DNA from: Chryseobacterium jejuense
GTDB taxonomy: Bacteria; Bacteroidota; Bacteroidia; Flavobacteriales; Weeksellaceae
DNA: 64,000 nt
Reading direction: 5' to 3'
NCBI RefSeq assembly: GCF_900100075.1
Contig: NZ_FNEG01000009.1
Span: 62,001-126,000 of the forward strand
Under the pieces are notes generated by a model, which was given only the letters and a program-made list of their open reading frames with translations, searched no databases and was not told where the DNA came from. This document shows, piece after piece, positions 17,454 through 26,426 of this stretch. The translations under genes were made by a program, and so were the position numbers. The first letter of the stretch is position 1, and each line of letters opens with the position of its first letter.

Positions 17454-18014
17454 ATGTCAGATAAAAAACCAGTAATAAGAACAGATGCACCTGCTCCCGA
17501 AGGCTATGAAGGAGAAGGGTTTTTCGCAACAAAACTGAGCAGTGTAATCGGGATGGCAAGAAAGTTTTCACTTTGGCCATTGCCATTTGCAACCTCTTGT
17601 TGTGGTATTGAGTTTATGGCTACCCTAAACCCTACTTATGATGCTTCAAGATTTGGTATGGAAAGAAACTCTTTCTCTCCAAGACAAGCGGATATGCTGA
17701 TGGTTTGCGGAACTATATCAAAGAAATTAGGACCAGTCCTAAAAGAAGTATATACTCAAATGGCTGAGCCAAAATGGGTAGTAGCTGTTGGTGCTTGTGC
17801 TTCCAGCGGAGGTATTTTTGATACTTATTCTGTACTTCAGGGAATTGATAAAATTATTCCGGTAGACGTTTATGTTCCTGGATGTCCTCCAAGACCAGAA
17901 CAGATTATTGAAGGAGTAATGCAGGTACAGGCTCTTGCAGAAAGCGAAAGCATCAGAAGAAGAGATATGCCTGAATATCAGAAATTATTAGATTCTTACA
18001 ACATAAGCAACTAA
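17454..18014 (+). CDS. nuoB: NADH-quinone oxidoreductase subunit B
   Basis: A 186-residue subunit carrying the terminal [4Fe-4S] cluster N2 that reduces quinone. The four ligands are present: adjacent C49-C50 (SCCGIEFMA), C115 (VGACASSGG) and C144 (VPGCPPRPE). Length and motifs are normal. Confidence 0.98.
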   Translation: MSDKKPVIRTDAPAPEGYEGEGFFATKLSSVIGMARKFSLWPLPFATSCCGIEFMATLNPTYDASRFGMERNSFSPRQADMLMVCGTISKKLGPVLKEVYTQMAEPKWVVAVGACASSGGIFDTYSVLQGIDKIIPVDVYVPGCPPRPEQIIEGVMQVQALAESESIRRRDMPEYQKLLDSYNISN

Positions 18015-18020
18015 ACGGAA

Positions 18021-18515
18021 ATGACAAACGAATTTGTATTAGAAGCAATCACCAGAGAATTTCCGGAATCTGTTATTTCAAGTTCAGAACCTTATGGAAT
18101 GCTGACGGTGGAAGTGAAGAAAGAAGATATCAAGAAGATCATTCACTATCTTAAAGATTCATCATTGGAGTTTAATTTCCTTACAGACATCTGCGGTATT
18201 CACTACCCTGAATTCCCGGCAAAGGAAATTGGTGTTGTATACCATTTACATAATATGATGGCCAACTTCAGATTACGTCTGAAGATCTTTATGTCCAGAG
18301 AAAATATTGAAGTAGACTCACTTGTTGAGCTCTATGCTGGGGCTAACTGGATGGAAAGAGAAACGTATGATTTCTATGGGATTAAATTTAAAGGGCACCC
18401 GGATCTTAGACCTATTTTGAATATGGAAGATCTTGGATACCACCCAATGTTGAAAGAATATCGCCTTGAAGATGGTACCAGAACCGACAAGGACGATAAT
18501 ATGTTCGGAAGATAA
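18021..18515 (+). CDS. nuoC: NADH-quinone oxidoreductase subunit C
   Basis: A 164-residue 30-kDa-type subunit of the connecting module. The family signature ERETYDFYGIKFKGHPDLR (112-130) is intact. It is a stand-alone protein, not fused to NuoD as in Escherichia coli. It starts six bases after nuoB. Confidence 0.96.
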   Translation: MTNEFVLEAITREFPESVISSSEPYGMLTVEVKKEDIKKIIHYLKDSSLEFNFLTDICGIHYPEFPAKEIGVVYHLHNMMANFRLRLKIFMSRENIEVDSLVELYAGANWMERETYDFYGIKFKGHPDLRPILNMEDLGYHPMLKEYRLEDGTRTDKDDNMFGR

Positions 18516-18517
18516 AT

Positions 18518-18580
18518 AAATTTGAAATTGGATATTTGGGATTTGAAGTTAACAATTCAAATTTCAAATCTCAAATCTAA
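18518..18580 (+). repeat. Degenerate TTCAAAT-type repeats in the nuoC-nuoD spacer
   Basis: The spacer contains aaatttgaaatt (18518-18529) and its near-perfect reverse complement aatttcaaatct (18560-18571), a shorter inverted pair atttgaa/ttcaaat (18541-18547, 18556-18562), and tandem variants of TTCAAATC. The end, ATCTCAAATCTA, recurs in the nuoM-nuoN spacer. Confidence 0.6.
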
Positions 18581-18587
18581 ATATATT

Positions 18588-19811
18588 ATGAAAGATAACT
18601 CATTATCTAATATACTAAACCAGTACGAAAGTAAGGAACAGATTGACGGGCAATTATACACCCTGAATCTAGGACCTACCCACCCTGCTACTCACGGGAT
18701 TTTCCAGAACATCCTAACGATGGATGGAGAAAGAATTCTTCACGCTGAGCAAACAGTAGGATATATCCACAGAGCATTTGAGAAAATTTCTGAAAGAAGA
18801 AACTATTCTCAGATCACTACCCTTACTGACCGTATGAATTACTGTTCTGCACCAATCAACAACTTAGGTTGGCACATGACAGTTGAGAAGCTGATTGGCG
18901 TTAAAGTTCCAAAACGTGTAGACTATATGCGTGTTATCTTAATGGAGCTGGCCAGAATTGGTGATCACCTGATCTGTAACGGGGTAACCGGGATGGACTC
19001 AGGAGCTATTACAGGACTTACCTATATGTTCATCGAAAGAGAACGTATTTATGATATGTATGAGCAGATTTGTGGAGCAAGGATGACTACGAACATGGGA
19101 AGAATCGGAGGATTTGAAAGAGATTTCACCCCTAAGTTCCATGAGTTATTACAGGACTTCTTAAAAACATTCCCTGCAAGATTTAAAGAATTCGGTACTT
19201 TATTAGAAAGAAACAGAATTTTCATGGACAGAACCATCGGTACAGGAGCTATTTCTGCCGAAAGAGCATTAAGCTACGGTTTCACAGGTCCAAACTTACG
19301 TGCAGCAGGTGTAGATTACGATGTAAGAGTTGCACAACCTTATTCCTCATACGAAGATTTCGACTTCATTATTCCTGTAGGAACTTCAGGAGATACTTAC
19401 GACCGTTTCATGGTTCGTCAACAGGAAATCTGGGAATCACTAAAAATTATCAAACAAGCATACGAAAACCTTCCAGAAGGACCATTCCACGCGGATGTTC
19501 CTGATTTCTATCTTCCTGAAAAGGCAGATGTATATCAAAAAATGGAAGCTCTAATCTACCACTTCAAAATCGTAATGGGAGAAACTGATGTACCGAAAGG
19601 AGAAGTTTACCATGCAGTAGAAGGTGGAAACGGAGAATTAGGTTTCTATCTTGTGAGTGACGGAGGAAGAAGCCCTTACAGACTTCACTTCAGAAGACCA
19701 TGCTTCATCTACTATCAGGCATACCCTGAAATGATTACAGGTTCTGTAATTTCAGATGCCATTGTAACGATGTGTAGTATGAATATTATTGCGGGAGAAT
19801 TAGACGCATAA
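18588..19811 (+). CDS. nuoD: NADH-quinone oxidoreductase subunit D
   Basis: A 407-residue 49-kDa-type subunit that forms the quinone pocket with NuoB. I chose the ATG at 18588 (MKDNSLSNIL); the frame is open to an ATG at 18522, but those 22 codons are pure spacer repeat. Key motifs: LGPTHPATHG (28-37, quinone-site His), RIGDHLICNG and a C-terminal end of DAIVTMCSMNIIAGELDA. Separate from NuoC. Confidence 0.97.
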   Translation: MKDNSLSNILNQYESKEQIDGQLYTLNLGPTHPATHGIFQNILTMDGERILHAEQTVGYIHRAFEKISERRNYSQITTLTDRMNYCSAPINNLGWHMTVEKLIGVKVPKRVDYMRVILMELARIGDHLICNGVTGMDSGAITGLTYMFIERERIYDMYEQICGARMTTNMGRIGGFERDFTPKFHELLQDFLKTFPARFKEFGTLLERNRIFMDRTIGTGAISAERALSYGFTGPNLRAAGVDYDVRVAQPYSSYEDFDFIIPVGTSGDTYDRFMVRQQEIWESLKIIKQAYENLPEGPFHADVPDFYLPEKADVYQKMEALIYHFKIVMGETDVPKGEVYHAVEGGNGELGFYLVSDGGRSPYRLHFRRPCFIYYQAYPEMITGSVISDAIVTMCSMNIIAGELDA

Positions 19812-19938
19812 TACATTAGACTAAAAGATAATAGAAGAAAAGATAATAGACTTTCTTCACCCAATATAAAACGAATTTAGAATAACGGACTTTAGAATCT
19901 TTTTTCTTTGTTCTTTACTCTTTAATCTTAGATAAAAA
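19812..19938 (+). repeat. Degenerate AT-rich repeat spacer between nuoD and nuoE
   Basis: The 127-base spacer has the direct repeat AAAAGATAATAGA (twice near 19825-19855), then AATTTAGAATAACGGACTTTAGAATC. No reading frame or terminator was seen, so the operon probably reads through. Confidence 0.5.
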
Positions 19939-20448
19939 ATGAGCGAAACAATAGCTTTTAAACCGGAAAGTTTAGCACAGGTACACAAAATTATCGCAAG
20001 ATATCCTGAAGGAAGACAAAAATCTGCTCTTCTTCCTGTACTTCACTTGGCACAGAAAGAATTCGGAGGATGGTTAGATGTTCCTGTGATGGATTATGTT
20101 GCCGGACTTTTAAGTATCAAACCGATCGAAGTATATGAAGTGGCTACTTTCTATACCATGTTCAACATGAAGCCGGTAGGTAAATATGTTTTAGAGGTTT
20201 GCAGAACAGGACCTTGTATGGTTTGTGGAAGCGAAAAAATCCTTGACCACATCAGAACGAAACTGAACATTAAGGATGGTGAAACTACTGAAGACGGGAT
20301 GTTCACTCTAAAGCCAGCTGAATGTCTTGGAGCATGCGGATACGCACCAATGCTACAGCTTGGAAAGTTCTTTCATGAAAATTTAACAATAGAAAAAGTA
20401 GACGAAATCCTTGAACTTTGCAGACAGGGACAGCTTGCTTTAGACTAA
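19939..20448 (+). CDS. nuoE: NADH-quinone oxidoreductase subunit E
   Basis: A 169-residue 24-kDa-type subunit of the NADH dehydrogenase module with a thioredoxin-fold [2Fe-2S] cluster N1a. All ligands are visible: C88 and C93 in VCRTGPCMVCG, C129 and C133 in ECLGACGYAP. Confidence 0.97.
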   Translation: MSETIAFKPESLAQVHKIIARYPEGRQKSALLPVLHLAQKEFGGWLDVPVMDYVAGLLSIKPIEVYEVATFYTMFNMKPVGKYVLEVCRTGPCMVCGSEKILDHIRTKLNIKDGETTEDGMFTLKPAECLGACGYAPMLQLGKFFHENLTIEKVDEILELCRQGQLALD

Positions 20449-20551
20449 TAAAGATTTTGAATCCTGAATTTTGGATTTAAACTCAGTTAATTTTTTTAAT
20501 AATTATAAAAAGCTAGAAGTCAAAAGCCGATAGCTAAAAGCATAATAAACA
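20449..20551 (+). repeat. Degenerate repeat spacer between nuoE and nuoF
   Basis: Contains GATTTTGAATCCTGAATTTTGG (two variants of ATTTTGAAT/GAATTTTGG) and, before nuoF, AAGCTAGAAGTCAAAAGCCGATAGCTAAAAGC as short variants of AAAAGC/TAGC. A similar AAAGC-type text precedes nuoG (22789-22829). No gene fits here. Confidence 0.5.
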
Positions 20552-21910
20552 ATGAGTAAAAAACTTTTACTTAAAGACGCACATATAGAAGGTATTCGCT
20601 ACTTTGAAACATACCGTAAACAGGGGGGTTACACTGCAGCTGAAAAGGCCTTGAAGATGACTCCTGACGAAATTCTTGAAGAAGTAAAAGCTTCAGGACT
20701 AAGAGGACGTGGTGGAGCTGGATTCCCAACTGGGATGAAATGGAGCTTTTTGGCAAAACCGGAAGGCGTTCCAAGACACCTTGTAGTAAATGCAGATGAA
20801 TCTGAGCCTGGAACATTTAAGGACAGATATCTGATGGAGTTCCTTCCTCACCTACTGATTGAAGGAATGCTAATTTCATCTTTCTGTTTAGGTTCAAATG
20901 TTTCTTATATCTACATCCGTGGAGAATATTCATGGATTCCTGATATTTTAGAAGAAGCTATTGAAGAAGCTAAAGCAGCAGGATTTTTAGGTAAAAACAT
21001 TTTAGGAACTGGTTTCGATTGTGAAATCTATGTACAGAGAGGTGGTGGAGCATACATCTGCGGTGAAGAAACTGCATTGCTTGAATCCCTTGAAGGAAAA
21101 AGAGGTAACCCAAGATTAAAACCACCATTCCCGGCTGTAAAAGGTCTTTGGGAGAGACCAACGGTGGTAAACAACGTTGAGTCTATTGCTGCCATTGTTC
21201 CAATCATTGATATTACAGGTGCTGAGTATGCTAAAATCGGAGTTGGAAGATCTACAGGAACGAAATTAATTTCTGCTTGTGGAAACATCAACAAACCGGG
21301 TGTATACGAAATCGATATGACCATTACCGTAGAAGAATTTATCTATTCTGATGAATATTGCGGTGGTATTAAAGATGGGAAAAAATTAAAGGCTTGTATT
21401 CCTGGAGGAAGTTCTGTTCCAATTGTTCCAGCTAATTTATTGTTGAGAACGGTGAACGGAGAGCCAAGATATATGAACTATGAATCATTGGCTGATGGTG
21501 GTTTTGCTACCGGAACAATGATGGGTTCAGGAGGTTTCATCGTTTTAGATGAAGACCAGTGTATCGTAGAACATACGATGACTTTAGCAAGATTCTACCA
21601 CCATGAAAGTTGTGGACAGTGTACTCCTTGCCGTGAAGGAACGGGATGGATGCATAAAATCCTAAAGAAAATTGAAAAAGGAGAAGGAAAAATGGAAGAT
21701 ATCGATCTACTTTGGGATATCCAGAGAAAAATCGAAGGAAATACAATCTGTCCATTAGGAGATGCAGCAGCCTGGCCGGTTGCAGCAGCCATCCGTCACT
21801 TCAGAGATGAATTTGAGTGGCACGTGAAAAACCCTGAGTTATCTCAGACTCAGAACTATGGATTGGCACATTATGCAGATCCTATCCCAGCTGTTGAAAA
21901 GAATGCGTAG
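20552..21910 (+). CDS. nuoF: NADH-quinone oxidoreductase subunit F
   Basis: A 452-residue 51-kDa-type subunit that binds NADH, FMN and [4Fe-4S] cluster N3. The FMN/NADH loop GRGGAGFPTG is at 52-61, the AYICGEETALLESLEG block near 166-181, and the N3 ligands CGQCTPC (354-360) plus a Cys in NTICPLGDAAAWP near 400. Confidence 0.98.
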   Translation: MSKKLLLKDAHIEGIRYFETYRKQGGYTAAEKALKMTPDEILEEVKASGLRGRGGAGFPTGMKWSFLAKPEGVPRHLVVNADESEPGTFKDRYLMEFLPHLLIEGMLISSFCLGSNVSYIYIRGEYSWIPDILEEAIEEAKAAGFLGKNILGTGFDCEIYVQRGGGAYICGEETALLESLEGKRGNPRLKPPFPAVKGLWERPTVVNNVESIAAIVPIIDITGAEYAKIGVGRSTGTKLISACGNINKPGVYEIDMTITVEEFIYSDEYCGGIKDGKKLKACIPGGSSVPIVPANLLLRTVNGEPRYMNYESLADGGFATGTMMGSGGFIVLDEDQCIVEHTMTLARFYHHESCGQCTPCREGTGWMHKILKKIEKGEGKMEDIDLLWDIQRKIEGNTICPLGDAAAWPVAAAIRHFRDEFEWHVKNPELSQTQNYGLAHYADPIPAVEKNA

Positions 21911-21915
21911 TTGAA

Positions 21916-22788
21916 ATGAAAAGATTGTTTGTTGTCGGCTTAATGATGTCGAGTTTTGTTTTCGGACAAAAAAAAGATTCTCTAGTAGTAGAAAATAATG
22001 CAGACCTGTTTAAAGCTCCTGTTTCTAAAAAACCTGAGCCTTTAAGCAAAAAAGGACAAATGTTCTTTTTTTATGGATGGAATAGAGCGGCATTCAGTAA
22101 TTCTGACATCCATTTTAAAGGAAATGGATATGATTTCCAACTGAATAATGTAACGGCACAGGATAGACCTACAAAATTTGGAATTGTTTATTTTGATCCA
22201 AGCTGGTTTACTGTAACGCAGTATAATTTCAGAATAGGATATTTTATTAAAGATAATTTAGCGCTTGTTTTAGGAATTGATCACATGAAATATGTGATGG
22301 ATCAAGATCAAACCGTTAACTTTAAAGGACATATTTCAGATCCTCAATATGCAGGCATGGTGCAAAACGGTCAGGTAAACCTGGCAGATGAGAAGTTCCT
22401 TACTTTTGAACATACAGACGGACTTAATTATGAAAACTTAGGTCTTGAAAAATACCAAAGCCTTATCAACAAGAAAAATGTTGATTTAGTTTGGTCTTAT
22501 GGTGCCGGTATCGGATTCATGTTCCCAAAAAGTAATGTAAAACTTTTCGGAAATGAAAGAAGTGACCGTTTCCACGTTGCTGGTATGGGAACTGATGTAA
22601 GAGCCAGTCTTAATTTAGTGCTATGGAATCATGTCATGGTAAGACTAGAAGGAAAAGCCGGTTACATCAATATGTGGGATATTAAAACTACATTGAACAA
22701 CAAGCCAGACAAAGCTCAACAGGATTTTGTTTTCGGACAAATAATGGGGGGAATTGGATATACATTTAATACTAAGAAATATAAATAA
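21916..22788 (+). CDS. Outer-membrane barrel-like protein inside the nuo operon
   Basis: A 290-residue protein with a signal peptide (1-17, ending SFVFGQ), a polar segment, then alternating aromatic and polar residues in strand-like stretches (MFFFYGWNRAAFS, FTVTQYNFRIGYFI, VMVRLEGKAGYINM) and a C-terminal strand GGIGYTFNTKKYK. This suggests an 8-10-stranded outer-membrane barrel. It starts five bases after nuoF and is followed by nuoG, so it is co-transcribed with complex I although it is not a known subunit. Family and role not recognised. Confidence 0.8.
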   Translation: MKRLFVVGLMMSSFVFGQKKDSLVVENNADLFKAPVSKKPEPLSKKGQMFFFYGWNRAAFSNSDIHFKGNGYDFQLNNVTAQDRPTKFGIVYFDPSWFTVTQYNFRIGYFIKDNLALVLGIDHMKYVMDQDQTVNFKGHISDPQYAGMVQNGQVNLADEKFLTFEHTDGLNYENLGLEKYQSLINKKNVDLVWSYGAGIGFMFPKSNVKLFGNERSDRFHVAGMGTDVRASLNLVLWNHVMVRLEGKAGYINMWDIKTTLNNKPDKAQQDFVFGQIMGGIGYTFNTKKYK

Positions 22789-22829
22789 CAAAGCCTATTG
22801 CTTAACGCATAAAGCTTAAAGCATACAAT

Positions 22830-23828
22830 ATGAGCGAAGAAGTTAAAAAATTCACAATAACTATAGACGGACAGACTACTGAAGTTTTGCCTGGTACTTC
22901 TATTTTGGAAGCGGCAAGACAAATTGGCGGTAAATCTGTACCTCCTGCTATGTGCTATTACAGCAAATTAGAAACCAGTGGAGGAAGATGCAGAACTTGT
23001 CTTGTAGAAGTTTCTAAAGGATCTGAAGCAGATCCGCGTCCTATGCCTAAATTGGTAGCAAGTTGCAGAACGAATGTAATGGACGGGATGGAAGTTAAAA
23101 ACCTTACTTCTGAGAAAGCTCAGGAAGGAAGAAAAGCGGTTACCGAATTCTTATTGGTAAATCACCCGTTAGACTGTCCTGTTTGTGATCAGGCTGGTGA
23201 ATGTCACCTTCAGGATCTTGGATATGAGCATGGAAATCTTGAGACAAGAACAGAATTCGAAAGGAATACTTACGAAGCAGATGATCTTGGACCGAACATC
23301 AAGTTGAACATGAACCGTTGTATTCTTTGTGCAAGATGTGTATTAGCCGCTAACCAATTAACAGGAGAAAGAGAGCATGGTATTCTTTTCAGAGGAGATC
23401 ACGCTGAAATTTCTACGTATTTAAATAAAGCTTTAGATAATGACTTCATCGGAAATGTTATTGACGTTTGTCCTGTAGGAGCATTAACAGACAGAACCTC
23501 TCGTTTTGCAAGCAGAGTATGGTTTACAAAACCAATGAATGCTACTTGTAAATGTGATAAGTGTTCAGGAAAAGCTGTAGTTTGGATGAAAGGTGATGAA
23601 ATCGTAAGAGTAACTGCAAGAAAAGACCAGTGGGGTGAAGTTGAAGAATTCATCTGTGATACATGTCGTTTCGAAAGAAAAGCATTATCAGACTGGAATA
23701 TTGAAGGTCCTAGACATATCGACAGACACTCTGTAATTTCATTGAACCACTACGAAAAGCCTAAAGATGAGCTAAGAGTTTTAGACAATCCGATGGCTAA
23801 GGAAATCAGTGAAAAAGACGAAAAATAA
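22830..23828 (+). CDS. nuoG: NADH-quinone oxidoreductase subunit G, short form
   Basis: A 332-residue version of the 75-kDa-type subunit. N-terminal electron-transfer clusters are complete: [2Fe-2S] N1b (C42, C54, C57, C79), N5 (H112, C116, C119, C125) and N4 (C164, C167, C170, C214). A small Cys-rich segment follows (C240, C242, C245, C276, C279). The large molybdopterin-oxidoreductase-like C-terminal domain of typical NuoG (family 680-900 residues) is missing. The frame ends cleanly and nuoH follows, so this is a short natural form, not a visible frameshift. Confidence 0.95.
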   Translation: MSEEVKKFTITIDGQTTEVLPGTSILEAARQIGGKSVPPAMCYYSKLETSGGRCRTCLVEVSKGSEADPRPMPKLVASCRTNVMDGMEVKNLTSEKAQEGRKAVTEFLLVNHPLDCPVCDQAGECHLQDLGYEHGNLETRTEFERNTYEADDLGPNIKLNMNRCILCARCVLAANQLTGEREHGILFRGDHAEISTYLNKALDNDFIGNVIDVCPVGALTDRTSRFASRVWFTKPMNATCKCDKCSGKAVVWMKGDEIVRVTARKDQWGEVEEFICDTCRFERKALSDWNIEGPRHIDRHSVISLNHYEKPKDELRVLDNPMAKEISEKDEK

Positions 23829-23913
23829 TTTGAATTAAAAGACATCAGATTTCAGATTCCAGACTTCAGACCATTTGATATCTAGCATCTGACATCTTAA
23901 TATCTAAATAAAA
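23829..23913 (+). repeat. Degenerate CAGA/ATCT repeat spacer between nuoG and nuoH
   Basis: The spacer holds tandem variants CATCAGATTTCAGATTCCAGACTTCAGACC followed by ATATCTAGCATCTGACATCTTAATATCT. The CAGA and TCTG halves are partly complementary, so a weak hairpin is possible. Confidence 0.55.
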
Positions 23914-24978
23914 ATGGATTTACTTACATTTAAACTTATACTTGTACTAGCACTTTTCCTGCTTTCGTTAACGATTGCAGCCTACTCTACCTGGGCAGAA
24001 AGAAAAGTTGCCTCTATCATGCAGGATAGAATTGGTCCTAACAGAGCTGGACCTTTCGGATTACTGCAACCTCTTGCTGACGGTGGAAAATTCTTCTTCA
24101 AGGAAGACTTTACGCCTGCCAATGCTGAAAAATTCCTTTTCGTATTGGGACCGGCTTTAGTAATGTTTATTTCATTAATCACAGGAGCAGTTATTCCTTG
24201 GGGTAAAAGTTTAAATATTGCAGGTACTTCTTTTGATCTTCAAGTAGCTAACATTGATGTTGGTGTACTTTTCATCATCGGAATGGCCTCCATCGGGGTT
24301 TACGGAATTATGATTGGAGGTTGGGCTTCGAACAACAAATATTCATTATTAGGTGCTATCCGTGCTTCTTCTCAGATGATTTCTTATGAATTGGCAATGG
24401 GATTAGCGCTTCTTTCTATTATTATGATGGCTGGAAGCCTAGACTTAAAAGAAATCACAGAAAGCCAAACTACTGGAAAATTATGGGGAGTTATTCCTTG
24501 GGTTTCCGGTATGAACTGGAATATTTTCTACCAACCAATTGCTTTCCTTGTTTTCTTTGTAGCCGCTTTAGCTGAAACAAACAGACACCCGTTCGATTTA
24601 CCTGAGTGTGAATCTGAATTGGTAACAGGATACTCTACAGAATACTCTTCCATGAAGTTAGGTTTATATATGTTCGGGGAATACGTGAACATGTTTATAT
24701 CTAATGCTTTCATGGTAGTTCTTTTCTTCGGAGGATACAACTATCCTGGGATTGAATGGGTAACTCAGAACTGGGGAGAAAACATTGCAGGAATCTTAAG
24801 TATCGTAGCATTCTTAACGAAAACTGTAATCGGGATTTTGATCTTTATGTGGATCAGATGGACGCTTCCAAGATTCAGATACGACCAGTTAATGCACTTA
24901 GGATGGAAAACATTAATCCCGATGGCATTGGTAAACCTATTAATTACAGGAGCTGTAATTTTAGCATTTGCAAACTAA
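23914..24978 (+). CDS. nuoH: NADH-quinone oxidoreductase subunit H
   Basis: A 354-residue, eight-helix membrane subunit at the interface of the two arms. The quinone-channel loop with ERKVASIMQDRIGPNRAGPF (about 30-49), GGKFFFKED and the ETNRHPFDLPECESELVTGY motif are intact. Confidence 0.97.
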   Translation: MDLLTFKLILVLALFLLSLTIAAYSTWAERKVASIMQDRIGPNRAGPFGLLQPLADGGKFFFKEDFTPANAEKFLFVLGPALVMFISLITGAVIPWGKSLNIAGTSFDLQVANIDVGVLFIIGMASIGVYGIMIGGWASNNKYSLLGAIRASSQMISYELAMGLALLSIIMMAGSLDLKEITESQTTGKLWGVIPWVSGMNWNIFYQPIAFLVFFVAALAETNRHPFDLPECESELVTGYSTEYSSMKLGLYMFGEYVNMFISNAFMVVLFFGGYNYPGIEWVTQNWGENIAGILSIVAFLTKTVIGILIFMWIRWTLPRFRYDQLMHLGWKTLIPMALVNLLITGAVILAFAN

Positions 24979-25035
24979 GAGATAAGAATATATTTTTAAT
25001 GCTGGATACAGGTTCAGCCTAAAAAAATTAAATAA

Positions 25036-25593
25036 ATGAAACTTACAAACAGATCAAAAGTTGTTTCCAATAAAGAAATGACCCTTGCTGAAAAAATCTA
25101 CCTTCCTGCAATATTTACAGGGATGGGGATTACATTTAAGCATGCTGTAAGAACCGTGATAAAAGGTGCTCCCGCAGTATATTCGTATCCGGAAGTACAG
25201 AAGCCAAGAACTACCATCTGGAGAGGTCAGCACGTTTTGAAAAGAGACGAAGAAGGCAGAGAAAGATGTACAGCTTGCGGGCTTTGTGCGGTAGCTTGTC
25301 CTGCAGAAGCCATTACAATGACTGCTGCTGAAAGAACTAAAGAGGAAAAAGGACTTTACAGAGAAGAAAAATATGCTTCAGTATATGAAATCAATATGCT
25401 AAGATGTATTTTCTGTGGTATGTGTGAAGAAGCTTGTCCTAAATCTGCCATCTATCTTACAGACAGATTGGTAGACGTAGAAACCAACAGAGGTTCTTTC
25501 ATTTACGGAAAAGATAAATTAGTTGAAAAAATAAATGAAAGGATTGACATCACGACAAGACAATCCGAGAAACAAAAAAATGCGGTAAAATAA
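25036..25593 (+). CDS. nuoI: NADH-quinone oxidoreductase subunit I
   Basis: A 185-residue TYKY-type subunit with two [4Fe-4S] clusters (N6a, N6b). Ligands: C78, C81, C84, C88 and C124, C127, C130, C134, each in a CxxCxxCxxxCP motif. Its stop codon overlaps the nuoJ start by one base. Confidence 0.97.
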   Translation: MKLTNRSKVVSNKEMTLAEKIYLPAIFTGMGITFKHAVRTVIKGAPAVYSYPEVQKPRTTIWRGQHVLKRDEEGRERCTACGLCAVACPAEAITMTAAERTKEEKGLYREEKYASVYEINMLRCIFCGMCEEACPKSAIYLTDRLVDVETNRGSFIYGKDKLVEKINERIDITTRQSEKQKNAVK

Positions 25594-26090
25594 TGGATCA
25601 GTTTTTATTTTTCTTGGTGGCGTTTTTAGCAGTAGCAAGTGCGGTGTACTTCGTGTTTGCAAAAAATCCTTTATATGCTATTTTGTCATTAATTGTTACG
25701 ATGTTTTCAATTGCCGGAATGTACATTCTTTTGAATGCACAATTCTTAGCAATCATCCAGATTATAGTGTACGCAGGTGCCATCATGGTACTTTTCCTTT
25801 ACATCTTAATGATGCTTAACCTTAATAAAGCAGACGAAAGTAAGAAGGGTAATACTTTAAAATTTATTGGAGTTTTTACTGCAGGTCTTCTTTTAGTAGG
25901 AGTTTTAGGAGTATTCAGAGGGGTTCAGCAAAACCAAATTGTTGTTGAGAATGTAGACAGAGGGGTTGGTCTTACTAAAAACCTGGGTAGACTTTTGTTT
26001 AATGAATATGTTTTGCCGTTTGAGCTTGCTTCCATCCTGATTTTAGCAGGTATTGTAGGCGCGGTATTAATCGGTAAAAAAGATTTATAA
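25593..26090 (+). CDS. nuoJ: NADH-quinone oxidoreductase subunit J
   Basis: A 165-residue membrane-arm subunit with five predicted helices. The pi-bulge helix region YAGAIMVLFLYILMMLNL (about 62-79) matches the family. The ATG overlaps the nuoI stop (TAATG), indicating translational coupling. Confidence 0.95.
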   Translation: MDQFLFFLVAFLAVASAVYFVFAKNPLYAILSLIVTMFSIAGMYILLNAQFLAIIQIIVYAGAIMVLFLYILMMLNLNKADESKKGNTLKFIGVFTAGLLLVGVLGVFRGVQQNQIVVENVDRGVGLTKNLGRLLFNEYVLPFELASILILAGIVGAVLIGKKDL

Positions 26091-26094
26091 AATT

Positions 26095-26424
26095 ATGGGA
26101 GAAGTAAATACATTTATACAAAGCATCCCTTTGAACTACTTCATTATCCTTTGTTCAGTATTATTCTGCTTAGGAGTGATGGGAGTATTGCTTAGAAAAA
26201 ATGCTATTGTGATTCTGGGCTGTGTAGAGCTTATGCTTAATTCTGTAAACCTTTTATTGGCTGCTTTTTCAGCATACAAAGGGAACGGTGACGGACAGCT
26301 TTTAGTGTTCTTCATTATGGTGGTTGCTGCTGCTGAAGTAGCGGTAGGTCTGGCAATTATTGCTATGCTGTATAGAAATACCCGTTCTGTAGATGTTAGT
26401 ATATTTAATAAATTAAGAGGATAA
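26095..26424 (+). CDS. nuoK: NADH-quinone oxidoreductase subunit K
   Basis: A 109-residue three-helix subunit (MrpC-like) of the membrane arm. Conserved intramembrane glutamates are at E45 (CVELMLNSVNL) and E81 (AAAEVAVGLAI). Four bases after nuoJ and two before nuoL. Confidence 0.96.
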   Translation: MGEVNTFIQSIPLNYFIILCSVLFCLGVMGVLLRKNAIVILGCVELMLNSVNLLLAAFSAYKGNGDGQLLVFFIMVVAAAEVAVGLAIIAMLYRNTRSVDVSIFNKLRG

Positions 26425-26426
26425 GA

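Noticed and set aside
19812..19938. CRISPR-like array in nuo spacers
   Set aside because: Repeats are short, imperfect and not separated by unique spacers of constant length.
22830..23913. Frameshift explanation for short NuoG
   Set aside because: The gene ends with a normal stop, the spacer is repeat text without coding character, and nuoH follows directly. No molybdopterin-domain remnant was seen downstream.
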